Source: Actinomycetospora sp. NBRC 106378
GTDB lineage: Bacteria; Actinomycetota; Actinomycetes; Mycobacteriales; Pseudonocardiaceae
DNA: 64,000 bases
Assembly (NCBI RefSeq): GCF_030269685.1
Contig: NZ_BSTT01000010.1
Location: forward strand, 160,927 to 224,926
Reading direction: 5' to 3'
Below the pieces are notes generated by a model. The model saw nothing but the letters and a program-made list of their open reading frames with translations. It ran no database searches and was not told the origin of the DNA. Positions 7,863-16,467 of the stretch are shown in pieces; the first letter of the stretch is position 1; each line of letters opens with the position of its first letter. The position numbers and the translations under genes are program-made.

Positions 7863-8588
7863 TCAGGGCTCGCGGGAGGCCCGGTAGCGGTCGCCGTCGG
7901 GCCGGGCGCGGTCGCGCCAGCCCGACGCGGCCCAGTCCTGCGACCACGCCTCGGAGGTGAGGACCGGCACGAGGCCCTCCCACGACTCCGACATGCGCGT
8001 CCACAGGTCGTCCGGGCCGTCGGCGAGGGCGTGGTTGCCGGAGGCCACGGCGACGACCGTGCGGGCGGCGCGCACCGGGTCGACGTTCGACGCCAGCAGC
8101 CCGGCCGCCTCGGCCTGGGTCAGCCGCTCGACGGTCGCGTGCTCCCACGCGGTCAGCCACGCGAGGCGGTGCTCGCGGAGGTCGGGCTCGTAGATCGCGC
8201 GACTGATGCCGCGGACGAGCGGGTCGTACATCCACCGTGCCGTGTAGGCGTCGGTCTCGAGGAGCAGTCGCCACAGGGGGTCCACGCCCTGGCGGTCGAT
8301 CCGGTCGACCAGGGCCGACCAGGAGTCGCAGACCTCGACCAGCAGGGCCTCCGCGAGCGCCCGCTTGGACCGGAAGTGGAAGTACAGCGCGCCCTTCGTC
8401 AGGCCCGCGACGGCGAGGATGTCGCTCAACGCCGCCCCGCGGTAGCCCTGGGCGTCGAACACGGTGGCCGCGGCGAGCAGCAGCCGACGGCGGGTCCGAC
8501 GGGTCCGTTCCCCGACGTCGCCGTCGGCCCAGGCCGACCCGGGAACGGGGAGCTCCGGGGCCGACGGCGCGGACTCGGAGGAGGTCAC
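7863..8588 (-). CDS. TetR regulator, gamma-butyrolactone-receptor-like
   Basis: A 241-residue TetR-family protein. The helix-turn-helix region (LLLAAATVFDAQGYRGAALSDILAVAGLTKGALYFHF) is close to the ScbR/ArpA group of autoregulator receptors, which usually silence secondary metabolism until a butyrolactone binds. The GTG at 8588 is chosen because TACGAT lies 6 bases upstream of it. A 68-residue gene lies directly upstream on the same strand. No butyrolactone synthase (AfsA-like) gene is in this window, so the ligand is open; some members of this clade sense other molecules. Confidence 0.82.
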   Translation of the reverse strand: MTSSESAPSAPELPVPGSAWADGDVGERTRRTRRRLLLAAATVFDAQGYRGAALSDILAVAGLTKGALYFHFRSKRALAEALLVEVCDSWSALVDRIDRQGVDPLWRLLLETDAYTARWMYDPLVRGISRAIYEPDLREHRLAWLTAWEHATVERLTQAEAAGLLASNVDPVRAARTVVAVASGNHALADGPDDLWTRMSESWEGLVPVLTSEAWSQDWAASGWRDRARPDGDRYRASREP

Positions 8589-8594
8589 GCGCAC

Positions 8595-8600
8595 ATCGTA
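8595..8600 (-). promoter_or_regulatory. Candidate leaderless -10 box of the TetR gene (TACGAT)
   Basis: TACGAT on the minus strand, 6 bases before the GTG of the TetR gene and overlapping nothing but the spacer after the small upstream gene. Confidence 0.45.
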
Positions 8601-8613
8601 CGGCCCCGGACGA

Positions 8614-8820
8614 TCATGACCGTCGCAGGGCGTGGCGTGGTGTGCGCTCCTCGCGGGCCGCCGCGAGCAGGGCGAGGACGGTCCTCGCGGTGCCCGGCGC
8701 GGGCGCCGTGGGTCGCCGGAAGGTGAGCATGGAGGGGCCGACCGCCTCGGTGTGACGGGCCCACCGGTCGACCTCGTCGAAGATGGGGGTGGGCCGGAGC
8801 GCGTCGACGTCGGGGGACAC
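8614..8820 (-). CDS. Small hypothetical protein upstream of TetR
   Basis: A 68-residue open frame with GTG start, ending 25 bases before the TetR start on the same strand. Nearly all codons end in G or C until the last few, as in real genes here. The sequence begins MSPDVDALRPTPIFDEV and has no known motif. It is divergent from the quinone reductase gene. No family recognised; a chance frame remains possible. Confidence 0.4.
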   Translation of the reverse strand: MSPDVDALRPTPIFDEVDRWARHTEAVGPSMLTFRRPTAPAPGTARTVLALLAAAREERTPRHALRRS

Positions 8821-8910
8821 CCCGACGACGGTGCCACCGCCGACCCCGCCGGCCCAGGGACGTCATCACAACGGGAGTGACGGTCCGCCCGTCGGGGGAA
8901 CACCCGGACC

Positions 8911-9861
8911 GTGCGAGCCGTGGGAGTGACCGAGTTCGGCGGGCCCGAGGCCCTGCACGTGGTCGAGCTGCCGGACCCGGAGCCGGGGCCGGGTGAGGTG
9001 CTGCTGGACGTCGCCGCGGCCGCCGTCAGCCCGACGGACACGTTCACCCGCAACGGCGCGCGCGCCGAGGCCCTCCGGAAGGACCCGCCGCCGTACGTGC
9101 CCGGGATGGACGTGGCCGGCACCGTGGCGGCGCTCGGCCCCGACACCGCCGACGCCGGCCTCGCCGTCGGGGACCGGGTCATGGGCATCGTCGTGCCCTC
9201 CGGGTCGCACGGCGGCTACTCCTCGCGGATCGCCCTCCCCGTGGACTCGGTGGCGCCCGCGCCCGCCGGCGTCGGGGACGCGGCGGCCGCCACCCTGCCC
9301 ATGAACGGGCTGACGGCCCGCCTCGCCCTGGACCGGCTGGCTCTGCCCGCGGGCGCCACGCTGGCCGTGACCGGTGCCGCCGGGGCGTTCGGCGGGTACG
9401 TCGTGCAGCTCGCGAAGGCCGACGGGCTGCGGGTGGTGGCCGACGCGGCGCAGGCCGACGAGGACCTGGTCCGCGGCCTCGGTGCGGACCTCGTCGTGCG
9501 GCGCGGCGACGGCGTCGCCGACCGGATCCGCGCGGCGGTCGGCGGCGGGGTGGACGGCATCGCGGACGGGTCGCTGCAGACCGACGACCTCGTCCCCGCG
9601 CTCGTCGACGGCGGCCGCATCGCCACCGTGCGCGGGTACGGTGGCCCGGAGGGCGGCAGCGGCCGGGGCATCACCTGGCACCCGGTGTGGGTGCGCGACT
9701 ACGCGCGGAACCGGGCCGCGCTGGACCGGTTGCGCGAGCAGGTCGAGTCCGGGGCGGTGACGTTGCGGGTCGCCGCCACCGTGCCGGCCGAGGAGGCGGC
9801 CGAGACCCACCGGCGCCTGGAGGCCGGAGGCGTCCGGGGTCGGCTCGTCATCACGTTCTAG
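8911..9861 (+). CDS. NADPH:quinone oxidoreductase, MDR family
   Basis: A 316-residue medium-chain reductase without structural or catalytic zinc ligands. The N-terminal GroES-like domain starts MRAVGVTEFGGPEAL; the Rossmann fold follows near residue 150 with the glycine-rich AVTGAAGAFGGYV. Such enzymes reduce quinones or enones with NADPH. GTG start. It is divergent from the small gene upstream of the TetR regulator, which may control it. Confidence 0.88.
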   Translation: MRAVGVTEFGGPEALHVVELPDPEPGPGEVLLDVAAAAVSPTDTFTRNGARAEALRKDPPPYVPGMDVAGTVAALGPDTADAGLAVGDRVMGIVVPSGSHGGYSSRIALPVDSVAPAPAGVGDAAAATLPMNGLTARLALDRLALPAGATLAVTGAAGAFGGYVVQLAKADGLRVVADAAQADEDLVRGLGADLVVRRGDGVADRIRAAVGGGVDGIADGSLQTDDLVPALVDGGRIATVRGYGGPEGGSGRGITWHPVWVRDYARNRAALDRLREQVESGAVTLRVAATVPAEEAAETHRRLEAGGVRGRLVITF

Positions 9862-9870
9862 GTCGAGCGC

Positions 9871-10386
9871 TCAGAACGTGGGAAGCACCGCGACGACGAG
9901 GAGCGCGACCACCGCGAGCACCATGCCGACGGCCGCGACCGGGCGGCGGACCGACGTGCGCAGCCCGACCGCCCCGGCGACGAGGGCGACGAGGGCGATC
10001 CCGATCCCGACGAAGCCGTCCCACGACAGCGCCATGCTCCCGAACGCGAGTGGCCGCAGCCCGACCAGCAGGGCCAGCACCCCCAGCACCGCGGAGAACG
10101 ACGCGGCCGGGTTGCCGGGCGTGCGGGGGTCCTCGGCGTCGTCGTCGACGCCGATCGGGGCCCAGCCGCCGGTCGGCGGGGGGTAGGCGCGGTAGCCGTA
10201 CCCGGGCGGGGCCTGCCGGGGCATCCCGGGCGGCGGGGCCATCGGCGGCATGGGCGGCATGGGCGGCACCGGCTGTCGCGGGTGCGGCGCGTGCCGCGGG
10301 GCGCCGTGCGGCGACCGGTCGCGCACCGCCCCGCCGTCACGCTCGTCCGGCCCCGGACCGCTCCGGTGCGGTGTCTCCTGGCTCAT
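9871..10386 (-). CDS. Proline-rich membrane protein, unknown
   Basis: A 171-residue protein. Residues 1 to about 100 are hydrophilic and rich in Pro, with a PPMPPMPPM run and GYGYRAYPP. Two to three membrane segments follow (AVLGVLALLVGL, FVGIGIALVALVAGAVGL, AVGMVLAVVALLVVAVL), similar in layout to DUF4190-type proteins. ATG at 10386 chosen over an upstream in-frame ATG because it follows a GGGGGCG. Function unknown. Confidence 0.65.
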   Translation of the reverse strand: MSQETPHRSGPGPDERDGGAVRDRSPHGAPRHAPHPRQPVPPMPPMPPMAPPPGMPRQAPPGYGYRAYPPPTGGWAPIGVDDDAEDPRTPGNPAASFSAVLGVLALLVGLRPLAFGSMALSWDGFVGIGIALVALVAGAVGLRTSVRRPVAAVGMVLAVVALLVVAVLPTF

Positions 10387-10512
10387 GCGTCGCCCCCGAT
10401 GGCGCCGGCGGCCCCGCCTCGTCACGGGGCCCTCGTCCGGCGCATCGTCGGTCGGGCGCCCGGTGTTAACGCGGGGGCCCGATCGGATGAACCGATCCTC
10501 AGCGGGAGGGGT

Positions 10513-11505
10513 TCAGGACGCGTCGGCGTCGTGCGTCGCGTCGACGCACAGCGTCCACAGCGCCGCCCGCTGCGCCGCGGTCTCCTCGCCGAACAGGTAA
10601 TGGGTCGGACGGGGGGAGCGGTCGTGCCAGAACAGGCCGCTGCAGTGCCCCGGCTCGGTGTCGGCCTGCAGCCACACCGCGGTGTCGGCGCCCTGCTCGG
10701 CGGTGCGCAGCAGGGGGCCGGTGAGGCGGTGGAAACCCGGCAGCGAGTCGGCGACGCCCGGGGTGTCGGCCCAGCCGGGATGCATGCTGTGCACCACCAC
10801 GCCGCTCGGTGCGAGGTCGTCGGCGAGCAGCTCGGCGAGCACCACCTGCATCCGCTTGGTGCGCGCGTAGGCGGCGCCGCCGGAGTAGCGGCCCTCGGTG
10901 TACTCCGGGTCGTCGGTGCGCAGCGAGGCGGTGTACATCCCGCCGGAGGAGACGAACACGACCCGGGCGGGGGCGCCGGGACGGTCGGGGGGCGAGCCGG
11001 CGCGCAGCAGCGGGAGCAGCTCGCGGGTCAGCAGGAACGGGCCGAGCACGTGCGTGGCGAGGCAGAGCTCGTGGCCCTGCGGGCTCTCCGACCGCTCGGC
11101 CGGCAGGACGCCGGCGTTGTGCACCAGCCCGTGCAGGGCCAGCAGCCGGTCCCGCGCGTCGAGCGCGTAGCGGCGCACGTCGGAGAGGTCGGACAGGTCG
11201 CAGCGGGCGACCGTGACCTGCGCGTCCGGGTGCGCCGCGAGGATCTCCGCGCGGGTGGCCTCCCCGCGGGCCCGGTCCCGGACGACGAGCTCCACGGCCG
11301 CGCCCAGCCCGGCGAGCCCGGTCGCGGTGGCCGACCCGAGCCCCGAGCTCGCGCCGGTGACCGCGATCGTCCGACCCGCGAGCGCCTGTGGGGGTAGAGC
11401 CGGCCAGGACGCGGAGCGCGCCAGGTAGCCCAGCCTCGAGTAGCCGGGGACGACGAGGCGGTCGAGCGCGGCGTCGACCAGGCGGGGGAGTCGCGGGAGC
11501 GGCAC
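10513..11505 (-). CDS. Short-chain dehydrogenase/reductase
   Basis: A 330-residue SDR of the DHRS12/retinol-dehydrogenase-like type. The NAD(P)-binding GASSGLG is near residue 53, the NAG motif (HNAGVLP) near 130, the catalytic Ser in FVSSGGMY and the YxxxK pair in YARTK. An N-terminal extension of about 45 residues precedes the Rossmann fold. Substrate unknown. It stands alone on the minus strand; nothing nearby indicates a pathway. Confidence 0.88.
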   Translation of the reverse strand: MPLPRLPRLVDAALDRLVVPGYSRLGYLARSASWPALPPQALAGRTIAVTGASSGLGSATATGLAGLGAAVELVVRDRARGEATRAEILAAHPDAQVTVARCDLSDLSDVRRYALDARDRLLALHGLVHNAGVLPAERSESPQGHELCLATHVLGPFLLTRELLPLLRAGSPPDRPGAPARVVFVSSGGMYTASLRTDDPEYTEGRYSGGAAYARTKRMQVVLAELLADDLAPSGVVVHSMHPGWADTPGVADSLPGFHRLTGPLLRTAEQGADTAVWLQADTEPGHCSGLFWHDRSPRPTHYLFGEETAAQRAALWTLCVDATHDADAS

Positions 11506-11591
11506 GGGGTCAGACCCTACGGGCAGCCGGACCGCTCGGCAGGAGGATGATCATCACGGCATCGTCGGTTCGGGCTCCGCTGCGCTCGGTC

Positions 11592-13226
11592 TCACGGTGG
11601 ACAGACCGTCTCCTCGCGCGGGACGTCCTCCCGGAGCAGGTAGTCGTCCACCACCCCGCTGATGCACGGGGTCGCCGGGTACGCGCCGTGGCCGGTGCCC
11701 AGCCAGGACACCAGCGCCGAGGACTGCATCCCCGCGGCCACCCGCTGGCTCTCGGCCAGCGGGACGAGCGGGTCGGCCGAGGTCCCGAGCAGCACCGTGG
11801 GCACGGCGGTGCCGGCGAACGGGGTCGGCTGCTCGGTCGGCACCGGCCAGGAGGAGCACACCAGCGCCCGCTGCGCGAACCAGCCGCCGAACACGGGGTC
11901 GGTCGCCCGGGCCCGGGCGGCGGCCTGGGCCACCTGGTCGATCGTCGGGCGCTCCGACTCGTCGTTGCAGGCGCTGACCAGGCCGAGGTCGAACCCGCCC
12001 TCGTTCTCGTTCTGCTCGGAGAGCGCCAGGAGCCCGGTCGGGTCCCCGCCGCGCGCGCCCGCGAGCGCCGACGCCAGGGTCGGCCAGGAGTCCGGGTCGG
12101 CCAGCCCCGGCACCAGGACGCTGACGACGGTGCCCGCCGTGACCCGTCGTCCGGGCACGGAGCCGGTGGCGGTCGGCGGCGCGACCAGGGGAGAGCCGCG
12201 CAGGCGGGCGACCAGGTCGGCGACGGCGCCGCGCGGGTCGGCGCCGAGGGCGCACCCGGTGGCCACGCAGTTCTGGGCGAACGCGTCGAGGGCCCGGCGG
12301 GCGGCGTCGCCGCGCTGGTCGGCGGTGAGCCCCGCCGCCGCGGTGGGGTCGGGCAGCGCGTCGAGGACCAGCCGGCCCTGCTGGTCGGGGTGGCTCTGGG
12401 CCCAGCGCGCCAGCGTGGCCGCGCCACCGCCCAGGCCGACGGCGTGCAGTCGTACGGCGCCGAGGGCCCGGCGGACCTCCTCGAGGTCGTCGGCGTCGGT
12501 CGCGGTGCCGTACTCGGTGAGGGAGTCCTCGAGCAGCTGCGAGCAGGTCCGTGCCGCCGTCGCCGCGGCGGCTGCGAGCGGGGCCAGCGCGACCGGGTCG
12601 GCCGCGGCCGGATCGGCGTCGGAGATGGCCGCCCGCGTGGACGGCGTGATGCAGTCGACGCCGCCCGCGGACGCCCCGCGCACGTCGATGCCGTAGAGCG
12701 TGCGGCCGTCGAGCAGCTCGGCGGGCGCGCGGGCGGCGAGCCGCACGGCCTGCTCGACCCCCGTCCGCCGACCGGGGTCGCCCAGCACGGCGATCGGCAC
12801 GGTCGGCACCGCCGGCGCGGGTCCGAGCGACACCCGGGTGACGTCGACCTCCGCGGCGCTGGTGGCCGATCCGCTCGCGTACCCGCCGCCGACCGGCACC
12901 GTCGCGCACCCGAACCGCAGGTCCCGCCCCCCGAGCACGGCGGCCCCGCCGAGTCGGGAGAGCTGGCCCGCGGTGCACTCGGTGAAGTCGAGTTGCGGCG
13001 AGGACGCGATCAGCGGGGGGAGCAGCGAGGGCGGTGGCGCCGGCGGCAGCGCACTGCTCGTCGCGGGCGCGGCCGGCTCGTCGCTGTTGACGGTGGCCAC
13101 CGGGGGACGGCGGCTCGGGCCGACCGCGCACCCGGCCAGGAGGACCGCGAGGAGCAGGAGGAGCAACCACCGGGGACGACGGATGGCGGGACCTCTCGAC
13201 GGGACGGGCGGCGGGCGCGGCCCCAT
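11592..13226 (-). CDS. Secreted alpha/beta-hydrolase lipoprotein (TAP-like protease)
   Basis: A 544-residue exported hydrolase. The N-terminus has basic residues, a hydrophobic Leu run and a lipobox LLAGC with Cys33 as the lipid-attachment site. The body matches tripeptidyl-aminopeptidase-like hydrolases of the SlpD/SlpE group: an oxyanion and Ser region around DVRGASAGGVDC, and C-terminal Asp and His in LLGTSADPLVP and GTGHGAY. Note the usual GxSxG Ser region here reads as GGGAATLARW further on, so the exact nucleophile is uncertain. Probably cell-surface peptide or ester hydrolysis. Confidence 0.78.
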   Translation of the reverse strand: MGPRPPPVPSRGPAIRRPRWLLLLLLAVLLAGCAVGPSRRPPVATVNSDEPAAPATSSALPPAPPPSLLPPLIASSPQLDFTECTAGQLSRLGGAAVLGGRDLRFGCATVPVGGGYASGSATSAAEVDVTRVSLGPAPAVPTVPIAVLGDPGRRTGVEQAVRLAARAPAELLDGRTLYGIDVRGASAGGVDCITPSTRAAISDADPAAADPVALAPLAAAAATAARTCSQLLEDSLTEYGTATDADDLEEVRRALGAVRLHAVGLGGGAATLARWAQSHPDQQGRLVLDALPDPTAAAGLTADQRGDAARRALDAFAQNCVATGCALGADPRGAVADLVARLRGSPLVAPPTATGSVPGRRVTAGTVVSVLVPGLADPDSWPTLASALAGARGGDPTGLLALSEQNENEGGFDLGLVSACNDESERPTIDQVAQAAARARATDPVFGGWFAQRALVCSSWPVPTEQPTPFAGTAVPTVLLGTSADPLVPLAESQRVAAGMQSSALVSWLGTGHGAYPATPCISGVVDDYLLREDVPREETVCPP

Positions 13227-13263
13227 GATGCCGGGGCCCCGGTCGTCCCGCGGTGAGGGCCCG

Positions 13264-14328
13264 TCAGGCGGGCGGCAGGATGTCGGCGAGGTCGAAGCTG
13301 GTCGGCCGGTCGAGCTGCTCGTAGGTGCACGACGACGGGTCTCGGTCCGGGCGCCACCGCACGAACTGCGTGGTGTGCCGGAACCGGTCGCCCTCGAGGT
13401 AGTCGTAGCGCACCTCGACGACGCGCTCCGGTCGCAGCGGCACGAACGAGAGGTCCTTCCCCGCGTTCCAGCGGCTGGTCTCGTTCTTGCGCGGGGTGCG
13501 CTCGCCCTGCTCGTGCGCCGCCCAGTTCCACGGGTGCTCGTCGAAGGTCGTGACCAGCGGCTGCAGCTCCGCCATCAGCTCCCGACGACGGGCCATGGTG
13601 AAGGCCCCCACGACCCCGACGCTCGCGAGCGTCCCGTCGGCGGTGTGCAGTCCGAGCAGCAGCGAGCCGAGGGCGTCCGGCCCGGACTTGTGCACCCGGT
13701 AGCCCGCGACCACGCAGTCGGCGGTGCGCTCGTGCTTGATCTTGCTCATCACGCGCTTGTCCGGCTGGTAGGTCAGGTCGGGCTTCTTCGCGATGAGCCC
13801 GTCCAGCCCGGCGCCCTCGAAGCGGACGAACCAGTCCTGCGCCTCGTCGACGTCGGTGGTCATCGGCGTCACGTGGACGGGCGCGCGGTCGTCGAGCACG
13901 TCGACCAGCCGGGCCCGGCGCTCGGCGAACGGGCGCCGGGTCAGGTCCTCGTCGTCGACGGCGAGCAGGTCGAAGGCGACGAACGACGCCGGCGTCTGCT
14001 CGGCGAGCAGGGTGACGCGCGAGACGGCGGGGTGGATGCGCTGCTGCAGCGCCTCGAAGTCCAGACCGTGCCCGTCGGGGGTGGCGACGATGATCTCGCC
14101 GTCGACCACGCACCGCGGGGGCAGGTGCTCGCGGAGGGCCTCGACGACCTCCGGGAAGTACCGCGTCATCGGCTTGGTGTTCCGGCTGCCGATCTCCACC
14201 TCGTCGCCGTCGCGGAAGACCACGGCCCGGAAGCCGTCCCACTTCGGCTCGAAGCACTGGCCGTCCGGGATCGACTTCACGGGCTTGGCCAGCATCGGCA
14301 GCACCGGGGGCATCACGGGCAGGTCCAC
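13264..14328 (-). CDS. ATP-dependent DNA ligase, LigC-like
   Basis: A 354-residue ligase made of an adenylation domain and an OB-fold domain. The nucleophilic lysine is in EPKWDGFR near residue 30; further nucleotidyltransferase motifs are GSRNTK, VVDGEIIV, DGLIAKKPD and KIKHERTADCVV. Length and lack of an N-terminal DNA-binding domain match mycobacterial LigC, which works in short-patch and end-joining repair rather than replication. ATG start, no Ku or LigD neighbour in the window. Confidence 0.92.
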   Translation of the reverse strand: MDLPVMPPVLPMLAKPVKSIPDGQCFEPKWDGFRAVVFRDGDEVEIGSRNTKPMTRYFPEVVEALREHLPPRCVVDGEIIVATPDGHGLDFEALQQRIHPAVSRVTLLAEQTPASFVAFDLLAVDDEDLTRRPFAERRARLVDVLDDRAPVHVTPMTTDVDEAQDWFVRFEGAGLDGLIAKKPDLTYQPDKRVMSKIKHERTADCVVAGYRVHKSGPDALGSLLLGLHTADGTLASVGVVGAFTMARRRELMAELQPLVTTFDEHPWNWAAHEQGERTPRKNETSRWNAGKDLSFVPLRPERVVEVRYDYLEGDRFRHTTQFVRWRPDRDPSSCTYEQLDRPTSFDLADILPPA

Positions 14329-14355
14329 CGCGCCAGTCTCCTCGCCGCCGTGGCG

Positions 14356-14958
14356 CTACTGCACGCGCGGGCTCTGCGAGGCCTTCGCGTCGAGCTCGAG
14401 CCGGACCGCCGTGGGCAGCGCGTCCACGGAGAACGCCTGGCGGGCGCGGGCGAGGACCCGGCCGTCGATGTCGGCCCAGACGTCCCGGACGTCCGTGCCC
14501 TCGACGAGCCACAGTGACATCCGCAGCGCGGGACGGCGCTCGGTGCCCACCATCCGCACGCGGGCCCGGCTCACCCCGTCGATGGCCTCGGCGTCGTGCC
14601 GGACGGCATCGGCGATGGCCGAGTGGTCCACGGTCAGGCGCTCGCCCGGGGTCTCGGAGAGCAGGACGTCGGGCCGCGGCTCGGGGCGCAGGGAGCGCAC
14701 CGCCCAGATCAGCCCGACGACGAGCAGGACGATGCCGGCGGCGATCGCGATCCAGCGGGTCGGGTCGACGTTCTGCCCCACCCAGCCGGTCACGACGGGG
14801 TCGAACAGCGGGCGCTGCGCCCGGTTGGACCCGAAGACGCCGGTGCCGAGCAGGACGACCAGGACGCCGAGCGCGAGCAGGACGAGGCCGGAGAGGACGA
14901 CGAGCGTGCGGTCCCCGGCGGCGGACCGGGCGACGGCGGCGCGGGAACGGCGGCTCAC
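14356..14958 (-). CDS. AmaP-like membrane anchor of the Asp23 cluster
   Basis: A 200-residue protein with two N-terminal membrane segments (LVVLSGLVLLALGVLVVLLG and WIAIAAGIVLLVVGLIWAV) followed by a soluble domain resembling Asp23 folds. The layout fits the alkaline-shock membrane anchor AmaP, which tethers Asp23 to the membrane in Staphylococcus. The GTG start overlaps the stop of the upstream gene as GTGA. It is the last gene of a seven-gene minus-strand operon. Confidence 0.75.
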   Translation of the reverse strand: MSRRSRAAVARSAAGDRTLVVLSGLVLLALGVLVVLLGTGVFGSNRAQRPLFDPVVTGWVGQNVDPTRWIAIAAGIVLLVVGLIWAVRSLRPEPRPDVLLSETPGERLTVDHSAIADAVRHDAEAIDGVSRARVRMVGTERRPALRMSLWLVEGTDVRDVWADIDGRVLARARQAFSVDALPTAVRLELDAKASQSPRVQ

Positions 14959-15488
14959 TTGACCCCCTTGGTGGCGGCGACGGTGACGGACACGCGGGGA
15001 CGGCGGGCGAGCGGGAGCCGCCCGAGGACCTCGTCGACGCGCTCGCGCACTGCGGTGCGGACCTCGTCCGGGGCGTCGAGGGTGCCCGCCCGGACGACGA
15101 CCTTCTTCTGCGACGCGACCACGGAGGCGGACACGACGTCGGCGTGCGAGCGGACCTCGTGCCCGACCGCGCGGGCGAGCGAGCGCGGCGAGGTGGTGAC
15201 GGTGACCTCCGGGACCGGCTCGGTCAGCGCGACGTCGTGGCGGCGGGCGACGAGGCCGACCAGCAGCACGAGCAGGCCGACCACGCCGACGCCGATCGCG
15301 ACACCGCGCACGGCCCCGGAGGACCAGCTCAGGTTCCCGATCGCGGCCTGCCAGGTGGGCCACGGCACCACCAGCGGCGACGAGGAGGGCGCGACCCAGG
15401 CGACGATCACCTCGAGCGCCGTGAGGGCGCCGACGGCGGCGAGGAGGAGACCGAGCAGCGGCGAGAGCAGCCGTAGGAGGACGCGCAT
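14955..15488 (-). CDS. DUF6286-type membrane protein of the Asp23 cluster
   Basis: A 177-residue protein with two membrane segments (LLSPLLGLLLAAVGALTALEVIVAW and GVAIGVGVVGLLVLLVGLV) and a soluble C-terminal domain that ends in a beta-rich VSVTVAATK. The ATG at 15488 overlaps the previous stop as TGATG; an in-frame GTG lies one codon upstream. It matches the DUF6286 proteins that accompany Asp23 genes in actinobacteria. Function unknown, probably structural at the membrane. Confidence 0.75.
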   Translation of the reverse strand: MRVLLRLLSPLLGLLLAAVGALTALEVIVAWVAPSSSPLVVPWPTWQAAIGNLSWSSGAVRGVAIGVGVVGLLVLLVGLVARRHDVALTEPVPEVTVTTSPRSLARAVGHEVRSHADVVSASVVASQKKVVVRAGTLDAPDEVRTAVRERVDEVLGRLPLARRPRVSVTVAATKGVK

Positions 15489-15916
15489 CACTGCACCCGG
15501 GAGGTCGGGGCCGTGGGACCGGCCGGGACGGACAGGGCGGAGACGGTGACGTCGAGCGAGCGCACCGCGTATCCGGTGAGGGTCTGCACCCGCTCGCGCA
15601 CGTTGCCGCGGACCGCGTCGACGGTGAGCGCGATCGGTGCCGGGTAGGCGAGGGGGACCTCGAGACGCAGGTCGACCTGGTCGCCGTAGCCGGACACCTT
15701 GGCCGAGGCACCGGCCTCGCCGAACCCGAGCCCGGCGACCCGGCGCTCGGTGCGCACCGTGCCCTCGGTGGAGTCGGCGGCGTGCTCGGCGATCCGGCGG
15801 ACGACGCCGAAGGAGATGTCCAGGCTCCCGCGCTCGCCCGGCTCGTCGGGGGCCGCGGGAGCGGTCGACGGGACGACGGGCACGGGGGTCGTGGCGTCCG
15901 AGGACGGCGTGCTCAT
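15488..15916 (-). CDS. Asp23/Gls24 family envelope stress protein
   Basis: A 142-residue cytosolic protein. After about 25 disordered residues comes the Asp23 core starting GSLDISFGVVRRIAEHAADSTEG and including VDLRLEVPLAYP and VREKVQ-like NVRERVQTLTGY. Asp23 proteins form a membrane-associated sheet during alkaline or envelope stress. Its start overlaps the stop of the small membrane protein gene upstream. Confidence 0.88.
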   Translation of the reverse strand: MSTPSSDATTPVPVVPSTAPAAPDEPGERGSLDISFGVVRRIAEHAADSTEGTVRTERRVAGLGFGEAGASAKVSGYGDQVDLRLEVPLAYPAPIALTVDAVRGNVRERVQTLTGYAVRSLDVTVSALSVPAGPTAPTSRVQ

Positions 15917-16092
15917 CGGTCGCGACCGCGGCCGGTGAACTGCGTGATGTCGAGCTCGCCGTCGAGCACGCGCCCGACGACCAGACCGAGGATGCCGAGG
16001 ACGAGGGCGATGAAGAACCCGACGAGACCGCCGGCCGCGGCGGCGACGCCGAGCAGGAGGCCGACGAACAGGCCGGCCGTGGTGGCGCTCAT
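15913..16092 (-). CDS. Small membrane protein of the Asp23 cluster
   Basis: A 59-residue protein that is almost entirely two hydrophobic helices rich in Gly and Ala (LFVGLLLGVAAAAGGLVGFFIALVLGIL), followed by a short charged tail. It resembles DUF2273-type proteins found with Asp23 and AmaP. AGGAG lies before the ATG. It overlaps the next gene by 4 bases. Confidence 0.75.
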   Translation of the reverse strand: MSATTAGLFVGLLLGVAAAAGGLVGFFIALVLGILGLVVGRVLDGELDITQFTGRGRDR

Positions 16093-16124
16093 GGTGTGGA
16101 GCTCCTGACGTGGAGGGGGTGGGG

Positions 16125-16460
16125 TCAGACGACCCGGCGGGTTCGCACCGGGTTGAGCGGGGCGCGGCCCAGCCAGCGACGGCCGGCGCGCAGCGTGCGG
16201 GGGACGACGTGGCCGGAGACCGCGACGATCGGTGCGTCGAGACGCGGGTCGTCGTCCGCGATCGACCAACGCGGCGATGCGTCGGTCCGGGCGTCGGGGC
16301 CGCGCCCGTCGTCCGCGGTCGGGACGGCCTCGAACGGTGAGCGCCCGGCGCGGAACGCCGCCAGACCCCGGCGGAAGATCTCCGGGTCGCCGCCGACGTC
16401 GGGATGGTGCCGACGGACGAAGGCCCGGAACTCGCCGGCCGGGGTCGGGGCGGGGGTCAC
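16125..16460 (-). CDS. Hypothetical protein with J-domain-like HPD segment
   Basis: A 111-residue protein with GTG start. Its N-terminal part reads FRAFVRRHHPDVGGDPEIFRRGLAAF, which resembles the HPDxxGD segment of J-domains that stimulate Hsp70, although the rest of a full J-domain is not clear. The C-terminal half is basic and has no motif. It lies inside the Asp23 operon, 7 bases after the previous gene, so a link to envelope stress is inferred. Confidence 0.6.
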   Translation of the reverse strand: MTPAPTPAGEFRAFVRRHHPDVGGDPEIFRRGLAAFRAGRSPFEAVPTADDGRGPDARTDASPRWSIADDDPRLDAPIVAVSGHVVPRTLRAGRRWLGRAPLNPVRTRRVV

Positions 16461-16467
16461 GGGGTGC

